A stretch of 36,634 nucleotides of DNA, from positions 1 to 36,634 of the forward strand of contig JAFQCV010000013.1 of assembly GCA_017416325.1 (NCBI GenBank), in the 5' to 3' direction. Under the pieces are notes generated by a model. The model ran no database searches and was not told the origin of the DNA. It saw nothing but the letters and a program-made list of their open reading frames with translations. Positions 7,726 through 16,116 of the stretch are shown piece by piece. Position 1 is the first letter of the stretch. Each line of letters starts with the position of its first letter. The stretch is from Oscillospiraceae bacterium. Its GTDB lineage: Bacteria > Bacillota > Clostridia > Oscillospirales > Oscillospiraceae. Made by a program: the position numbers and the translations under genes.

Positions 7726-9264
7726 ATGACGACAAAAACCGGCAAACATTCCCGCCCCGGGCGGAAGTTTCTGACGGGCGCAGGGGTCGTGTGCGTATGT
7801 TTTATCTCCCTGGTGGCATTTTTATGTTTTTTCTCTGCCCGGTGGTATGTTCGGGTCTACGGACGGATCGGCTTTGACTCCGTTCTGTATACCCTCACCA
7901 GCAGTCTCAGCGGAACCCAGAGCGGATTGATCCGCGAATATCTTTCCGGCGCAGCGCTCCCTGCGCTGGTTGCCACCTTAATCGTAAGTGTGCTGCTGTT
8001 CTTTCCCTGGAAAAAGCTGCGAAACTTCTCCTCCCGGCATATCCTTGCTTCCTGCATCAGTCTGATTTTGAGCCTGGTCCTGATAATCCACGCCGCCTTT
8101 AATGTGCAGCTGGTGGACTATATCATCGCCATATCCAGCAGCTCCGAAATCTACCAGGAGCAATACCGGGACCCCAAAGACACTCAGATCACCTTCCCCG
8201 AAGAAAAGCGGAATCTGATCTATATTATGCTGGAATCTATGGAGACCAGCTATCTGTCTAAGGAACAGGGCGGTGGATTGGAATACAATCTGATCCCGGA
8301 ACTGTATGAGCTGGCGCAGAATAACATCAATTTCTCCCATAACGATGGGGTCGGCGGCTTCCGGGAGGTATCCGGCACCAGCTGGACCATCGGCGCTATG
8401 GTAGGTCATACCTCCGGCGTTCCCCTGAAAGTCCCCGACGGGATCTCCGACTGGCAGAACGGCTACGGCCAGGACGGTCATTTCCTCCCGGGCCTTTCCA
8501 ATCTGCAAACTGTCCTGAAAGAAAACGGTTATTACCAGGCACTGATGGTGGGCTCCAATGCGGCCTTTGGCGGTCGGGAAACCTACTACGATACCCACGG
8601 GGTGGATAAGATCTATGACCTGTCCACCGCCAGAAAAGACGATATCGTACCCAACAACTATTTTGTGTGGTGGGGCATGGAGGATAAGCACCTGTTTGAA
8701 TACGCCAAGCAGGAGCTGACAAGCATCTCCCAGCAGGAGCAGCCCTTCGCCTTTACCATGCTCACCGTGGATACTCACCATGTAGGTGGCTATGCCTGCG
8801 CCTACTGCGGTAACGAATACGAAGAAAACTATGAAAATGTGATCTCCTGTTCCAGCCGGCAGGTGGCGTCTTTCCTTCAGTGGCTTCAGGCTCAGGATTT
8901 TTACGAAAACACCACGGTGATCATCACCGGCGACCACTGCTCTATGGATAAAGGCTATTTCAGCCGGAATGTGGACGAAAACTACAGCCGCCACATCTAT
9001 AACTGCTTCATCAATTCTGCCGCCACCCCCTACGAAACGAAGCAGCGGCAATTCAGTGCCCTGGACATGTTCCCCACCACCCTGGCGGCCATGGGCTGCA
9101 CCATCGACGGTGACCGTCTGGGCCTGGGGGTCAACCTGTTTTCCAAGCAGCCGACGCTGATGGAGCGAATGGGCTATCACGCCTTTTATAAGGAACTGGC
9201 GAAAAAATCCGATTTCTATGAAACGCATTTCTACGCCAAAGAAGACCTGATCCCCAGCACTTGA
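7726..9264 (+). CDS. LtaS/OpgB-like phosphoglycerol transferase (sulfatase fold)
   Basis: Membrane enzyme of 512 aa in the alkaline-phosphatase/sulfatase superfamily. It has three N-terminal membrane segments (about 18-38, 75-95, 105-125) and then an extracellular catalytic domain. Family landmarks are E170 in IMLESMETSYL, the nucleophile T218 in SGTSWTIGAMVGHTSG (very close to the OpgB/MdoB GTxWT block), DTHH and D403-H404 in ITGDHCSM, the usual Mn-binding set. It should move glycerol-phosphate from phosphatidylglycerol to an envelope polymer or glycan; whether lipoteichoic acid is the product is not shown. LtaS proteins usually have five helices, so the anchor is short. AGAAGG before ATG 7726 fixes the start; a TTG six bases upstream is in frame but too close. 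It is monocistronic, with its own promoter and terminator. Confidence 0.88.
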   Translation: MTTKTGKHSRPGRKFLTGAGVVCVCFISLVAFLCFFSARWYVRVYGRIGFDSVLYTLTSSLSGTQSGLIREYLSGAALPALVATLIVSVLLFFPWKKLRNFSSRHILASCISLILSLVLIIHAAFNVQLVDYIIAISSSSEIYQEQYRDPKDTQITFPEEKRNLIYIMLESMETSYLSKEQGGGLEYNLIPELYELAQNNINFSHNDGVGGFREVSGTSWTIGAMVGHTSGVPLKVPDGISDWQNGYGQDGHFLPGLSNLQTVLKENGYYQALMVGSNAAFGGRETYYDTHGVDKIYDLSTARKDDIVPNNYFVWWGMEDKHLFEYAKQELTSISQQEQPFAFTMLTVDTHHVGGYACAYCGNEYEENYENVISCSSRQVASFLQWLQAQDFYENTTVIITGDHCSMDKGYFSRNVDENYSRHIYNCFINSAATPYETKQRQFSALDMFPTTLAAMGCTIDGDRLGLGVNLFSKQPTLMERMGYHAFYKELAKKSDFYETHFYAKEDLIPST

Positions 9265-9269
9265 CTTCA

Positions 9270-9300
9270 CCCCCCACGCCAGCATGGCGCGGGGGGATTT
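9270..9300 (+). terminator. Terminator of the LtaS-like gene
   Basis: CCCCCC (9270-9275) pairs with GGGGGG (9291-9296), and CGCC with GGCG inside. ATTTTC follows. It begins five bases after the stop codon. Confidence 0.8.
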
Positions 9301-9302
9301 TC

Positions 9303-9608
9303 ATTGCCACTTCCCGGGCAATTCGTAGGGCGCGGATACCGCGCTCAGTAAATTGCCATTTCTCGGGCAGTTGCAACTGAGCACAAAGGCTTCTCCTTGA
9401 GGAGAAGCTGTCAGCCTAACAGGCTGACTGATGAGGTGTAGGCTGCATAGCAGCCGTTACAAGGCTGGGATTCTGCTTCGCAGACCTCCTCATCCGTCTT
9501 CCAAAATGCCCAATCTGTGCATTTTGGAATCCACCTTCCCCTCGAGGGGAAGGCTTTGCGGCTGCGCCGCTGAGTTCTAACCAACAGCCCGACAAACGGG
9601 AATTGGCA
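9303..9608. repeat. Compound MITE-like element
   Basis: Two nested left ends are visible, TTGCCACTTCCCGGGCAATT (9305) and TTGCCATTTCTCGGGCAG (9354). The right end, in reverse, reads TGCCAATTCCCGTTTGTCGG (to 9608). Inside are paired blocks: CTTCTCCTTGAGGAGAAG near 9390 with CCTTCCCCTCGAGGGGAAGG near 9535, and GATGAGG near 9430 with CCTCATC near 9487. It fills most of the 519 bases between the LtaS-like gene and ftsH. No gene is seen. Confidence 0.75.
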
Positions 9609-9611
9609 TTG

Positions 9612-9632
9612 AGGGACGGGAAACCCGTCCCT
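9612..9632. other. Perfect hairpin between repeat and ftsH promoter
   Basis: AGGGACGGG-aaa-CCCGTCCCT gives a 9-bp stem with a 3-nt loop and no T tract after it. It could insulate the ftsH promoter from upstream transcription, or be part of the repeat. Confidence 0.5.
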
Positions 9633-9722
9633 TATATATGTCTTGCAAGCAGAGGCAAAGTGTATTCCTGATTTTTTGTCATATGTTTACAGAAAGTTTA
9701 CGGCAAATTCGTGAATCTTTCG

Positions 9723-9751
9723 TTGCGACTATGCAGAAAATGTGATATGAT
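9723..9751 (+). promoter_or_regulatory. Promoter of ftsH
   Basis: TTGCGA (9723-9728), a 17-base spacer and TATGAT (9746-9751), with TG at 9743-9744 (extended -10). AAGGAGG follows at 9769-9775. Confidence 0.75.
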
Positions 9752-9783
9752 TGCAGGAAAGAACGCCCAAGGAGGCAGATTTT

Positions 9784-11670
9784 ATGGATCAAAACCAAAA
9801 TAATCCCCCGAAAAACGATCCCAAGGGCAAACGCCCCAAAGCAAATGTATGGGTAACCTTAATTATTACCGTAGCCATCATTTTGATCATCAGCGCGGTT
9901 TACAACGCCATCGTCAAAAGCCAGTATACCGAAACTACCTACTCCGAGTTTATGGACGCCTGGGAATCCGGTCAGCTGGATGAGGTGGAGCTGCACTATG
10001 ACCGGGTTTACTACCTGACCAAGGAAGAGGCCGCAAAGCCTGCCGGTCAGCAGAAGGCCTGCTACACGGGTCTGCCCAACGGTGACATTCTTGCTCTGGC
10101 AGAAAAGCTGGACGCCCAGGGTATCACCGTGAATCAGGTGATCGTGGAAGACAATTCCGGGATCCTTCTGATCCTGTACTATGTCATCGGCTTTGCCATG
10201 ATCTTCTTTGTGATGTCCATGCTGGGCAAGCGCATGAGCGGCGACGGCATGATGGGCGGTCTGGGAAAATCCAAAGCAAAAGTCTACATGGAAAAGCAGA
10301 CCGGTGTTACCTTTAAGGATGTAGCCGGTCAGGACGAAGCCAAGGAAAGTCTTCAGGAGATCATCGACTTCCTGCACAATCCCCAGAAATACACCGAGAT
10401 CGGCGCAAAGCTGCCCAAGGGCGCGCTGCTGGTGGGTTCTCCCGGTACCGGCAAGACCCTTCTTGCCAAGGCAGTTGCCGGTGAGGCGGGTGTTCCCTTC
10501 TTCTCCATGTCCGGCTCGGACTTTGAAGAAATGTTTGTAGGTCTGGGCGCCAGCCGTGTCCGGGACCTGTTCCAGCAGGCTGCCAAGGTAGCCCCCTGCA
10601 TCGTGTTTATCGATGAGATCGACGCAGTAGGACATACCCGGGATGCCCGGTTCAGCACCAATGACCAGACCCTGAATCAGCTTCTGGGCGAGATCGACGG
10701 CTTTGATTCCTCCAAGGGTATCGTGATCCTTGCCGCCACCAACCGCCCGGAGATCCTGGACAAGGCGCTGCTCCGCCCCGGCCGTTTCGACCGCCGGATC
10801 ACCGTAGACCGCCCCAACCTCCAGGGCAGACTGGATACCCTGAAAGTCCACACCCGGAAGATCAAGCTGGCAGAAGATGTGGATCTGCGTAAGATCGCAC
10901 AGGCCACCGCCGGCGCTGTAGGCGCAGACCTTGCCAACCTGGTCAACGAAGCCGCTCTGCGGGCCGTCCGCCAGGGCAGAAAGCTGGTAAACCAGGAAGA
11001 CCTGCTGGTATCCTTTGAAACCGTCATCGCCGGTACGGAAAAGAAAAACACCGTGCTGACCGATACGGAAAAGCGAATGGTCGCCTACCACGAGGTGGGT
11101 CACGCTCTGATTTCCGCGCTGGAAAAGCACGACACTCCTGTTACCAAGATCACCATTGTCCCCCATACGGAAGGTTCTCTGGGTTATACCCTGTACCTGC
11201 CGGAGGAAGAAAAGTTCCTGTCCACCAAAGATGAGCTGCTGGCAAAGCTGCGGTCTTTGCTGGGCGGCCGGGCAGCGGAAGCCATTGTGTTCGGTACTGT
11301 GACCAACGGCGCGTCCAACGACATCCAGCAAGCCACCGGCCTTGCCCGGAACATGGTCGCCCTCTACGGCATGAGCGAGGAGCTGGGTCTGATGGCAGCC
11401 GCCACCGTCCGCAGCCAGTATCTGGAGGGAGAATCCCATCTGGACTGCTCCCAGGAAACTGCCGCCAAGGTGGACACCGTGGTGCAGAAGCTTCTGAACG
11501 AATCCTATGCTGCCGCCAAGGCGCTGCTGACAGAAAACCGCAGCCTGCTGGACGAGATCGCCGAGTATCTGCTGCTCAAGGAAACCATCACCGGCGAAGA
11601 GCTGATGCGTTTTGTCAACGCAGACAAGAATCCCCCGGCTGAACCTGCGGAAGAAACAACCGAAGAATAA
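9784..11670 (+). CDS. ftsH: ATP-dependent zinc metalloprotease FtsH
   Basis: Membrane AAA+ protease of 628 aa that degrades misfolded membrane proteins and short-lived regulators. It has an N-terminal helix (about 22-45), an extracellular domain, a second helix (about 125-145, [16 protein letters not shown]), a Gly/Met-rich linker and an AAA domain with Walker A GSPGTGKT (218-225), Walker [12 protein letters not shown] and second region of homology [18 protein letters not shown]. The protease domain carries HEVGH (436-440) and the third zinc ligand D513 in [10 protein letters not shown]. An in-frame TTG at 9751 overlaps the -10 box, so ATG 9784, eight bases after AAGGAGG, is the start. The DAR loop ([16 protein letters not shown]) is shorter than the Gly-rich version in E. 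coli. It is monocistronic and has a strong terminator. Confidence 0.97.
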   Translation: MDQNQNNPPKNDPKGKRPKANVWVTLIITVAIILIISAVYNAIVKSQYTETTYSEFMDAWESGQLDEVELHYDRVYYLTKEEAAKPAGQQKACYTGLPNGDILALAEKLDAQGITVNQVIVEDNSGILLILYYVIGFAMIFFVMSMLGKRMSGDGMMGGLGKSKAKVYMEKQTGVTFKDVAGQDEAKESLQEIIDFLHNPQKYTEIGAKLPKGALLVGSPGTGKTLLAKAVAGEAGVPFFSMSGSDFEEMFVGLGASRVRDLFQQAAKVAPCIVFIDEIDAVGHTRDARFSTNDQTLNQLLGEIDGFDSSKGIVILAATNRPEILDKALLRPGRFDRRITVDRPNLQGRLDTLKVHTRKIKLAEDVDLRKIAQATAGAVGADLANLVNEAALRAVRQGRKLVNQEDLLVSFETVIAGTEKKNTVLTDTEKRMVAYHEVGHALISALEKHDTPVTKITIVPHTEGSLGYTLYLPEEEKFLSTKDELLAKLRSLLGGRAAEAIVFGTVTNGASNDIQQATGLARNMVALYGMSEELGLMAAATVRSQYLEGESHLDCSQETAAKVDTVVQKLLNESYAAAKALLTENRSLLDEIAEYLLLKETITGEELMRFVNADKNPPAEPAEETTEE

Positions 11671-11676
11671 ACTATA

Positions 11677-11707
11677 CGCCCGCGGCTGATCTTAGCCGCG
11701 GGCGTTT
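11677..11707 (+). terminator. Terminator of ftsH
   Basis: CGCCCGCGGCT-gatctt-AGCCGCGGGCG, an 11-bp GC-rich stem, followed by TTT. It starts seven bases after the stop. Confidence 0.85.
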
Positions 11708-11763
11708 CCCTGTATCGAAACAATATATTAGAGTTTATTGGGTGCTGGAATATCCTATGTGCG

Positions 11764-11826
11764 TAGGGCGGAGTCATGACTCCGCCCTACGAATCCTAAC
11801 GCAACTACTCGACAAACGGAAAGTTG
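11764..11826. repeat. GTAGGGCGG palindrome with the shared right end
   Basis: CGTAGGGCGGAGTCATGACT, completed by CCGCCCTACG, is a near-perfect palindrome. It is followed by CCTAACGCAACTACTCGACA and AACGGAAAGTTG, the right-end motif of the MITE-like family. No matching left end is seen, so it is a partial copy. Confidence 0.7.
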
Positions 11827-11830
11827 ATTT

Positions 11831-12775
11831 TTACGCAAGAGAGTCCAGCACCAGTTTAAAAGCGCCTACCGCGCCGGCATCGTTACCCAAAGTTGCCAAA
11901 GCAAACCGAACCGCTTTGGTTGCGGGAAAAGCATACCGGGGGAAATAGCGCTCAGCGCCGTCTACCAGCTGCTGTCCTGCCCGGCTCATGCCGCCGCCCA
12001 TGACCACCACCTCCGGGTCGATCACCGCGCACAAAGTTCCCAGGAACTGACCCATATAGTCATAGACCTGTTCCAAAATTTCCTTTGCCGCGGCATCCCC
12101 TGCCTTGGCTGCGTCAAACACATCCTTGGCGGTAAGCTTCTCCAAAGCCCGGAGACTGCTGGGGCAGTCCCGGGCAGCCAGATACCGCTTTGCCAACCGG
12201 ACAACACCGGTGGCGGAGCAAAACTGTTCTACACAGCCTCGCTTGCCGCAGTTGCACAATTCCGTCTCCCGGGCATCCAGCACCATATGACCGATCTCCC
12301 CCGCTGCGCCGTGGGCGCCGTTGATGGGTTTCCCATCCAAAATGATGCCGCCACCCACACCGGTGCCGAAAGTGACCATGACCAGGTTGGCGCAGCCGCT
12401 GCCGCCGCCTTTCCAACATTCGCCCAAGGCTGCCACGTTGGCATCGTTGCCTACCCGGACAGGGAAACCTGTAAGCTTCTCCAAAGTCTCCCGGACATTA
12501 AAAACGCCCCAGCCCAGGTTTTGACACTCATTGACAACACCTGCATCATCCACAGGACCGGGCACTCCCAAACCGATACCGATCACATCCTGGGGTAACA
12601 GATCCCGCCGGCGCATATACTCTTTTACAGAAGCCGCGATATCCGGCAAGATCGCCGCCCCTTTGTTTTCCGTTACCGAAGGGATCTCCCACTTGTCCAG
12701 CATCGTACCTGCCCGGTCAAACAGGGCGATCTTTACCGTTGTGCCGCCTACATCCACGCCAAAGCCGTATTTCAT
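11831..12775 (-). CDS. ROK-family sugar kinase, probable glucokinase
   Basis: ROK protein of 314 aa expected to phosphorylate glucose with ATP in the cytoplasm. It has the N-terminal phosphate loop DVGGTTVKIALFD, IGLGVPGPVD, the sugar/catalytic block NDANVAALGECWKGGG, TFGTGVGGGIILDG, the ROK metal site EIGHMVL plus CNCGKRGCVEQF (Cys-rich zinc motif) and a C-terminal VVMGGGMSRAG. There is no N-terminal helix-turn-helix, so it is a kinase rather than a ROK repressor. An in-frame ATG at 12832 is upstream of the TATAAT box, so I choose ATG 12775, seven bases after GGAGGG. It is divergent from pgi, which would use its product. Glucose specificity is inferred from this context. Confidence 0.88.
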   Translation of the reverse strand: MKYGFGVDVGGTTVKIALFDRAGTMLDKWEIPSVTENKGAAILPDIAASVKEYMRRRDLLPQDVIGIGLGVPGPVDDAGVVNECQNLGWGVFNVRETLEKLTGFPVRVGNDANVAALGECWKGGGSGCANLVMVTFGTGVGGGIILDGKPINGAHGAAGEIGHMVLDARETELCNCGKRGCVEQFCSATGVVRLAKRYLAARDCPSSLRALEKLTAKDVFDAAKAGDAAAKEILEQVYDYMGQFLGTLCAVIDPEVVVMGGGMSRAGQQLVDGAERYFPRYAFPATKAVRFALATLGNDAGAVGAFKLVLDSLA

Positions 12776-12802
12776 AGTGTGTCCCTCCATCGTTTTTTCT
12801 AT

Positions 12803-12808
12803 ATTATA
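12803..12808 (-). promoter_or_regulatory. -10 box of the ROK kinase gene
   Basis: Perfect TATAAT on the minus strand, preceded by TTG. The -35 region is not recognisable, which could mean activator dependence. Confidence 0.5.
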
Positions 12809-12871
12809 CAACCCCAAAAAAGAAAAAGCCATACCTACAGCAGTTTTTTTTCGGAAGTTTTCTATTGATGC

Positions 12872-12900
12872 TTGCGTTTACCCATTTTTTGCGGTAACAT
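12872..12900 (+). promoter_or_regulatory. Promoter of pgi
   Basis: TTGCGT (12872-12877), 17 bases, TAACAT (12895-12900). An imperfect sigma-A promoter at a suitable distance from the pgi start. Confidence 0.55.
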
Positions 12901-12943
12901 AAGAGTAGCGTATTCTTCATTCTTGAAAGGAAGGGTTTACAAT

Positions 12944-14248
12944 ATGATAAAAGTTGATATTTCCAATGTTTGGGGTCAGATTTCTCTGCCGGATCTGCTG
13001 GCTATGGAGAAAGAAATCTTTGCCGCCCATCAAACACTGACAGAAGGCACCGGCGCGGGCAATGATTTTTTGGGCTGGCTGAATCTGCCCGCAGCAAGTG
13101 AGACAGAGGAGATGCGCCGGATCCGTCTGGCCGCCGACCGGATCCGTTCCGATTCCGATGTGTTCATCGTCGTGGGTATTGGCGGCAGCTATTTGGGACC
13201 CCGGGCGGCCATCGAGCTGCTCCAGGGCTGCAACCACAACATCGGCAAAGGTAAGGGCGATCCTCAGATCTTTTTTGCCGGAAACACTTTGAGCACCCGG
13301 GCCTGGAATGAACTGATGCGCCTGCTGGAAGGCAAAGACTTCTCTCTGGCTGTGATCTCCAAGTCCGGCACCACCACCGAGCCGGCTATCGCATTCCGGG
13401 GACTGAAATGGATGCTGGAGCGCAAGTACGGCACGGAAGGCGCCAAGAAGCGCATTTACGCCATTACTGATCCCTGCAAGGGCGCACTGCGCCAGATGGC
13501 TACCGAGGAAGGCTGGGAAACCTTTGTGATCCCCCCCAACGCCGGCGGCCGTTACAGTGTTCTCACCGCTGTTGGTCTGCTGCCCATGGCTGTGGCAGGC
13601 ATCGACATCGGCAAGGTCATGGCCGGCGCATGGGAAGCTAAGCAGGCCTATGACCTGCGTTCCTTTGAAAACCCTGTATGGCTGTACGCGGGTGTCCGTA
13701 ACCTGCTGTACCGCAACGGCAAGTGCATCGAGCTGCTGGAAAGCTTCGAGCCCGGCTTTAAGATGATGGGCGGCTGGTGGCAGCAGCTGTTCGGCGAGTC
13801 CGAGGGTAAGGACGGCAAGGGCATCTTCCCCGTCACCGCCGAGTTCACCGCCGACCTGCACTCCCTGGGACAGATGATCCAGCAGGGCGAGCGCAACATT
13901 TTCGAAACCATGATCCGCTTCGACGCCCCCGAGCAGACCTATACCGTCGGCTCTGACTATAAGAACCTGGACGGTCTGAATTACTTAGCCGGCAAAACCT
14001 TGGACTTCGTGGACGAACAAGCCTATCTGGGAACACTGGCTGCCCACGTGGATGGCAATGTGCCTGTGATCACCATGGACATGGGCGAGCTGAACGACAA
14101 GAAGCTGGGCGAGATCTTCTACTTCTTCGAGCTGTGCTGCGGTGTCAGCGCGTACACCCTGGGTGTCAACCCCTTCAACCAGCCTGGCGTAGAATTCTAC
14201 AAGCGGAATATGTTTAAGCTGCTGGGCAAGCCCGGTTATGAAAGCTGA
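12944..14248 (+). CDS. pgi: Glucose-6-phosphate isomerase
   Basis: Glycolytic enzyme of 434 aa that interconverts glucose-6-phosphate and fructose-6-phosphate. Both family signatures are present, NAGGRYSVLTAVGLL and FNQPGVEFYKRNMFK (with the catalytic Lys). The SIS-fold phosphate loops VVGIGGSYLGPRAAIELL and VISKSGTTTEPAIAFR are also clear. The length is that of the short bacterial/archaeal-like type common in Firmicutes. ATG 12944 is preceded by AAAGGAAGGG. The longer in-frame ATG at 12872 coincides with the -35 box and is rejected. It sits head-to-head with the ROK glucokinase, which makes its substrate. I see no strong terminator behind it, so some read-through into the next small gene is possible. 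Confidence 0.97.
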   Translation: MIKVDISNVWGQISLPDLLAMEKEIFAAHQTLTEGTGAGNDFLGWLNLPAASETEEMRRIRLAADRIRSDSDVFIVVGIGGSYLGPRAAIELLQGCNHNIGKGKGDPQIFFAGNTLSTRAWNELMRLLEGKDFSLAVISKSGTTTEPAIAFRGLKWMLERKYGTEGAKKRIYAITDPCKGALRQMATEEGWETFVIPPNAGGRYSVLTAVGLLPMAVAGIDIGKVMAGAWEAKQAYDLRSFENPVWLYAGVRNLLYRNGKCIELLESFEPGFKMMGGWWQQLFGESEGKDGKGIFPVTAEFTADLHSLGQMIQQGERNIFETMIRFDAPEQTYTVGSDYKNLDGLNYLAGKTLDFVDEQAYLGTLAAHVDGNVPVITMDMGELNDKKLGEIFYFFELCCGVSAYTLGVNPFNQPGVEFYKRNMFKLLGKPGYES

Positions 14249-14282
14249 TCGTGAAATTCCTGATAAATCCTGAAATTTATTG

Positions 14283-14311
14283 TTGCAAATTCTGCTCATA
14301 GCTGTTAGAAT
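14283..14311 (+). promoter_or_regulatory. Promoter of the small P-loop gene
   Basis: TTGCAA (14283-14288), 17 bases, TAGAAT (14306-14311) with an extended TGT in front. Confidence 0.75.
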
Positions 14312-14353
14312 TACAGTAACGCCAAATCTGGCATAGCAAAGGAGGAAAATCCT

Positions 14354-14761
14354 ATGATTAATGTTATTATGGGCCTGAAGGGTTCCGGCAAGACCAAGAA
14401 GATGATCGACTCCATCAACGAAGTTCTGGCCAACGCCAGCGGTGATGTTGTCTGCATCGAGTACGGAAAGAAGCTGACTTATGACGTCAACTACCGTGTC
14501 CGTCTGGTGGATTCCAAGGAATACGGCATTTCCAACAGCGATATGCTCAAAGGCCTGCTCAGCGGCCTGCACGCCGGCAACTTTGATATTACCCATGTTT
14601 ACATCGATAACCTGTATAAGACCATCGGCACTGACCGTGCAGTCGGCGAAGCTTTCGTCGCTTGGTGCGCCGCGTTTGCCGAGGCCAACAACATGAACAT
14701 CACCATCACCATCTCGGACGACCCCGCAAACGCGTCCGAGGAGATGAAGAAGTTCCTGTAA
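14354..14761 (+). CDS. Small P-loop protein of unknown function
   Basis: Cytoplasmic protein of 135 aa starting almost directly with a Walker A loop, GLKGSGKT (7-14). A Walker B-like strand, HVYIDN (D85), and a late hydrophobic strand NITITISDD follow. This is about the smallest complete P-loop core and lacks room for an added domain. It has a very strong ribosome site (AAAGGAGG), an extended -10 promoter and a strong terminator, so it is probably well expressed on its own. I do not recognise a named family beyond a conserved Clostridia P-loop protein. Kinase, GTPase or regulator cannot be told apart; no NKxD or other base-specificity motif is visible. Confidence 0.75.
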   Translation: MINVIMGLKGSGKTKKMIDSINEVLANASGDVVCIEYGKKLTYDVNYRVRLVDSKEYGISNSDMLKGLLSGLHAGNFDITHVYIDNLYKTIGTDRAVGEAFVAWCAAFAEANNMNITITISDDPANASEEMKKFL

Positions 14762-14776
14762 TATCCGCTTGATCCC

Positions 14777-14812
14777 TGCGCCGCTGTTTCACACAGCGGC
14801 GCATTTTTTATT
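14777..14812 (+). terminator. Terminator of the small P-loop gene
   Basis: TGCGCCGCTGT-ttcac-ACAGCGGCGCA, 11-bp stem, then TTTTTTATTT. Confidence 0.95.
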
Positions 14813-14824
14813 TATGCCCCTCTC

Positions 14825-15032
14825 TGCCATTTCCCGTTTGTCAGGGAGTAGGAGCGCGCAGCGCGAACCTCCCCTGTGTAAGGGGAGGTGGGAAAAATCA
14901 AAGATTTTTCCCAGAGGGGTTGTAAAAATACGACAATCCCTCAGTCAAAAATGCCGTTTTTATGGCATTTTTGCCAGCTCCCTTTACACAAGGGAGCCTT
15001 TTCGCTCTGTCACAACTGCACGCAAAATGGCA
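14825..15032. repeat. MITE-like element with CCTCCCCTGTG module
   Basis: The left end is TGCCATTTCCCGTTTGTCAG (14825 on) and the right end carries the inverted AAATGGCA (15025-15032). Inside, AACCTCCCCTGTGTAAGGGG near 14867 matches AGCTCCCTTTACACAAGGGA near 14978 in inverted layout. AAAAATC-aaa-GATTTTT and AAAAATGCC-GGCATTTTT hairpins lie between. It fills the 387-base gap before the NlpC/P60 gene; no gene is seen. Confidence 0.7.
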
Positions 15033-15078
15033 ATTTATCGGTTTTCAAGCGCATCTCCCCGCCTCCGCCCCAACACAC

Positions 15079-15107
15079 TTGACTTTTCGTAAACTCGGTG
15101 TTATAAT
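15079..15107 (+). promoter_or_regulatory. Strong promoter of the NlpC/P60 gene
   Basis: TTGACT (15079-15084), 17 bases, TATAAT (15102-15107) with TG at 15099-15100. Confidence 0.88.
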
Positions 15108-15148
15108 GCGTAACCGGATTGTAACTTTCTGCCTGTTATGGGAAAGGA

Positions 15149-16102
15149 TTGATTTTTCTGAAACGCAATTTTCCGGGGCTTCGGCAACTGTGCCTTTTGC
15201 TGTGCGCCTTGCTGCTTTTGGCAGCAAGCCCTGTTGCTGCAGTTTCCTCCGTTGCTACATCCCAAGAACCGAATGTTCCCGAGCTGTTGCCCATTTCCCC
15301 TGTTCGGGCTGTCTCCAAGGTGCGGGCCATCCCCGCCCCCGGCTCTGTGATCATCGGCTGCCTGGAGGAAGGTGCTGCGCTTTCTGTTTTGGGAGATTAC
15401 GGCGCCTATTACCAGATCGACTGCTTTGATATGATCGGTTATATTCACAAGCAGCAGGTAGCTCTGGACGAAGCTGGCACATACCGGGTTTGCTGCAACC
15501 CTGAATGTAGCGAGACTACTTATTTTGCCAACAACACCACCACCCAGGCGCTGAGCCTTACAAGTCAGCTTCGGGGCACTGCCTTGGCCTACCTGGGTGC
15601 CCGCTATGTATCCGGCGGAACCGGTTACCGAGGCTTTGACTGCTCCGGTCTTACCCAGCGTGTTTTTAATACCGCCGGCTTTACTTTAAAGCGTACCGTG
15701 GCTCAGCAGCTGCAAAGCGGTATTATCATCCCCAAGGATAACCTGCAGTGCGGAGATCTGGTGTTTTTCAAACAAACCGACACATCCAGATCCACCTACA
15801 GTCATGTAGGCATTTATATCGGCAACGGACAGGTGCTTCACGCCAGCACCTCCCGAGGCGTCACCATTGATCACCTGAATACGCCTTACTATACCGAACA
15901 TTATCTATGCGCCCGTCGGGTGGTGCTTTCGGATATCTCCGGGATCAATACCATTCCCTCTGTCAGCGCAACCCAAAACTTCAACAGCTCCTATTGGAGA
16001 GAAAATTCCCGGACGGAACCGTCCGGGAATTCTTGTATCCATTCGCAGAAAATTACAAAATGCCCTCTTTACAAATCGGAAAAGACCTGCTATAATAGCT
16101 AA
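15149..16102 (+). CDS. Secreted SH3-NlpC/P60 cell-wall hydrolase
   Basis: Exported protein of 317 aa. A signal peptide (KRNFPGLRQ plus LCLLLCALLLLAASPVAA) is followed by an SH3-like domain (about 50-105), then an NlpC/P60 cysteine peptidase with C165 in FDCSGLTQ, H219 in YSHVGIYIG and H231 in VLHAST. Such enzymes cut peptide bonds in peptidoglycan stems. There is no ATG start. TTG 15149 directly follows GGAAAGGA (15141-15148), while CTG 15158 has better spacing and would give the same mature protein. The last 40 residues are odd: they run through a 13-bp hairpin and over the promoter of the tRNA gene, so the original stop was probably earlier and the tail recently gained. Catalytic residues are complete, so I treat it as functional. 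Confidence 0.85.
   Translation: MIFLKRNFPGLRQLCLLLCALLLLAASPVAAVSSVATSQEPNVPELLPISPVRAVSKVRAIPAPGSVIIGCLEEGAALSVLGDYGAYYQIDCFDMIGYIHKQQVALDEAGTYRVCCNPECSETTYFANNTTTQALSLTSQLRGTALAYLGARYVSGGTGYRGFDCSGLTQRVFNTAGFTLKRTVAQQLQSGIIIPKDNLQCGDLVFFKQTDTSRSTYSHVGIYIGNGQVLHASTSRGVTIDHLNTPYYTEHYLCARRVVLSDISGINTIPSVSATQNFNSSYWRENSRTEPSGNSCIHSQKITKCPLYKSEKTCYNS
16004..16031 (+). terminator. Hairpin inside the NlpC/P60 3' coding end
   Basis: AATTCCCGGACGG-aa-CCGTCCGGGAATT, a perfect 13-bp inverted repeat, followed by CTTGT. It has the form of a terminator but lies 70 bases before the stop codon of the reading frame. Confidence 0.6.
16068..16096 (+). promoter_or_regulatory. Promoter of tRNA-Arg
   Basis: TTTACA (16068-16073), 17 bases, TATAAT (16091-16096), 20 bases before the tRNA. 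It overlaps the last codons of the NlpC/P60 frame. Confidence 0.85.
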
Positions 16103-16116
16103 GCTGTCAAGCAAAC

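Noticed and set aside
9420-9440. CTGATGAGG, resembling the core of a hammerhead ribozyme
   Set aside because: No GAAA box with a connecting stem and no cleavage-site stem are found. The word belongs to a common Clostridia intergenic repeat, and its pairing partner CCTCATC is about 60 bases away.
9859-11439. Long open frame on the minus strand across ftsH (526 codons)
   Set aside because: Same reason: antisense shadow of a GC-rich gene; ftsH is certain on the other strand.
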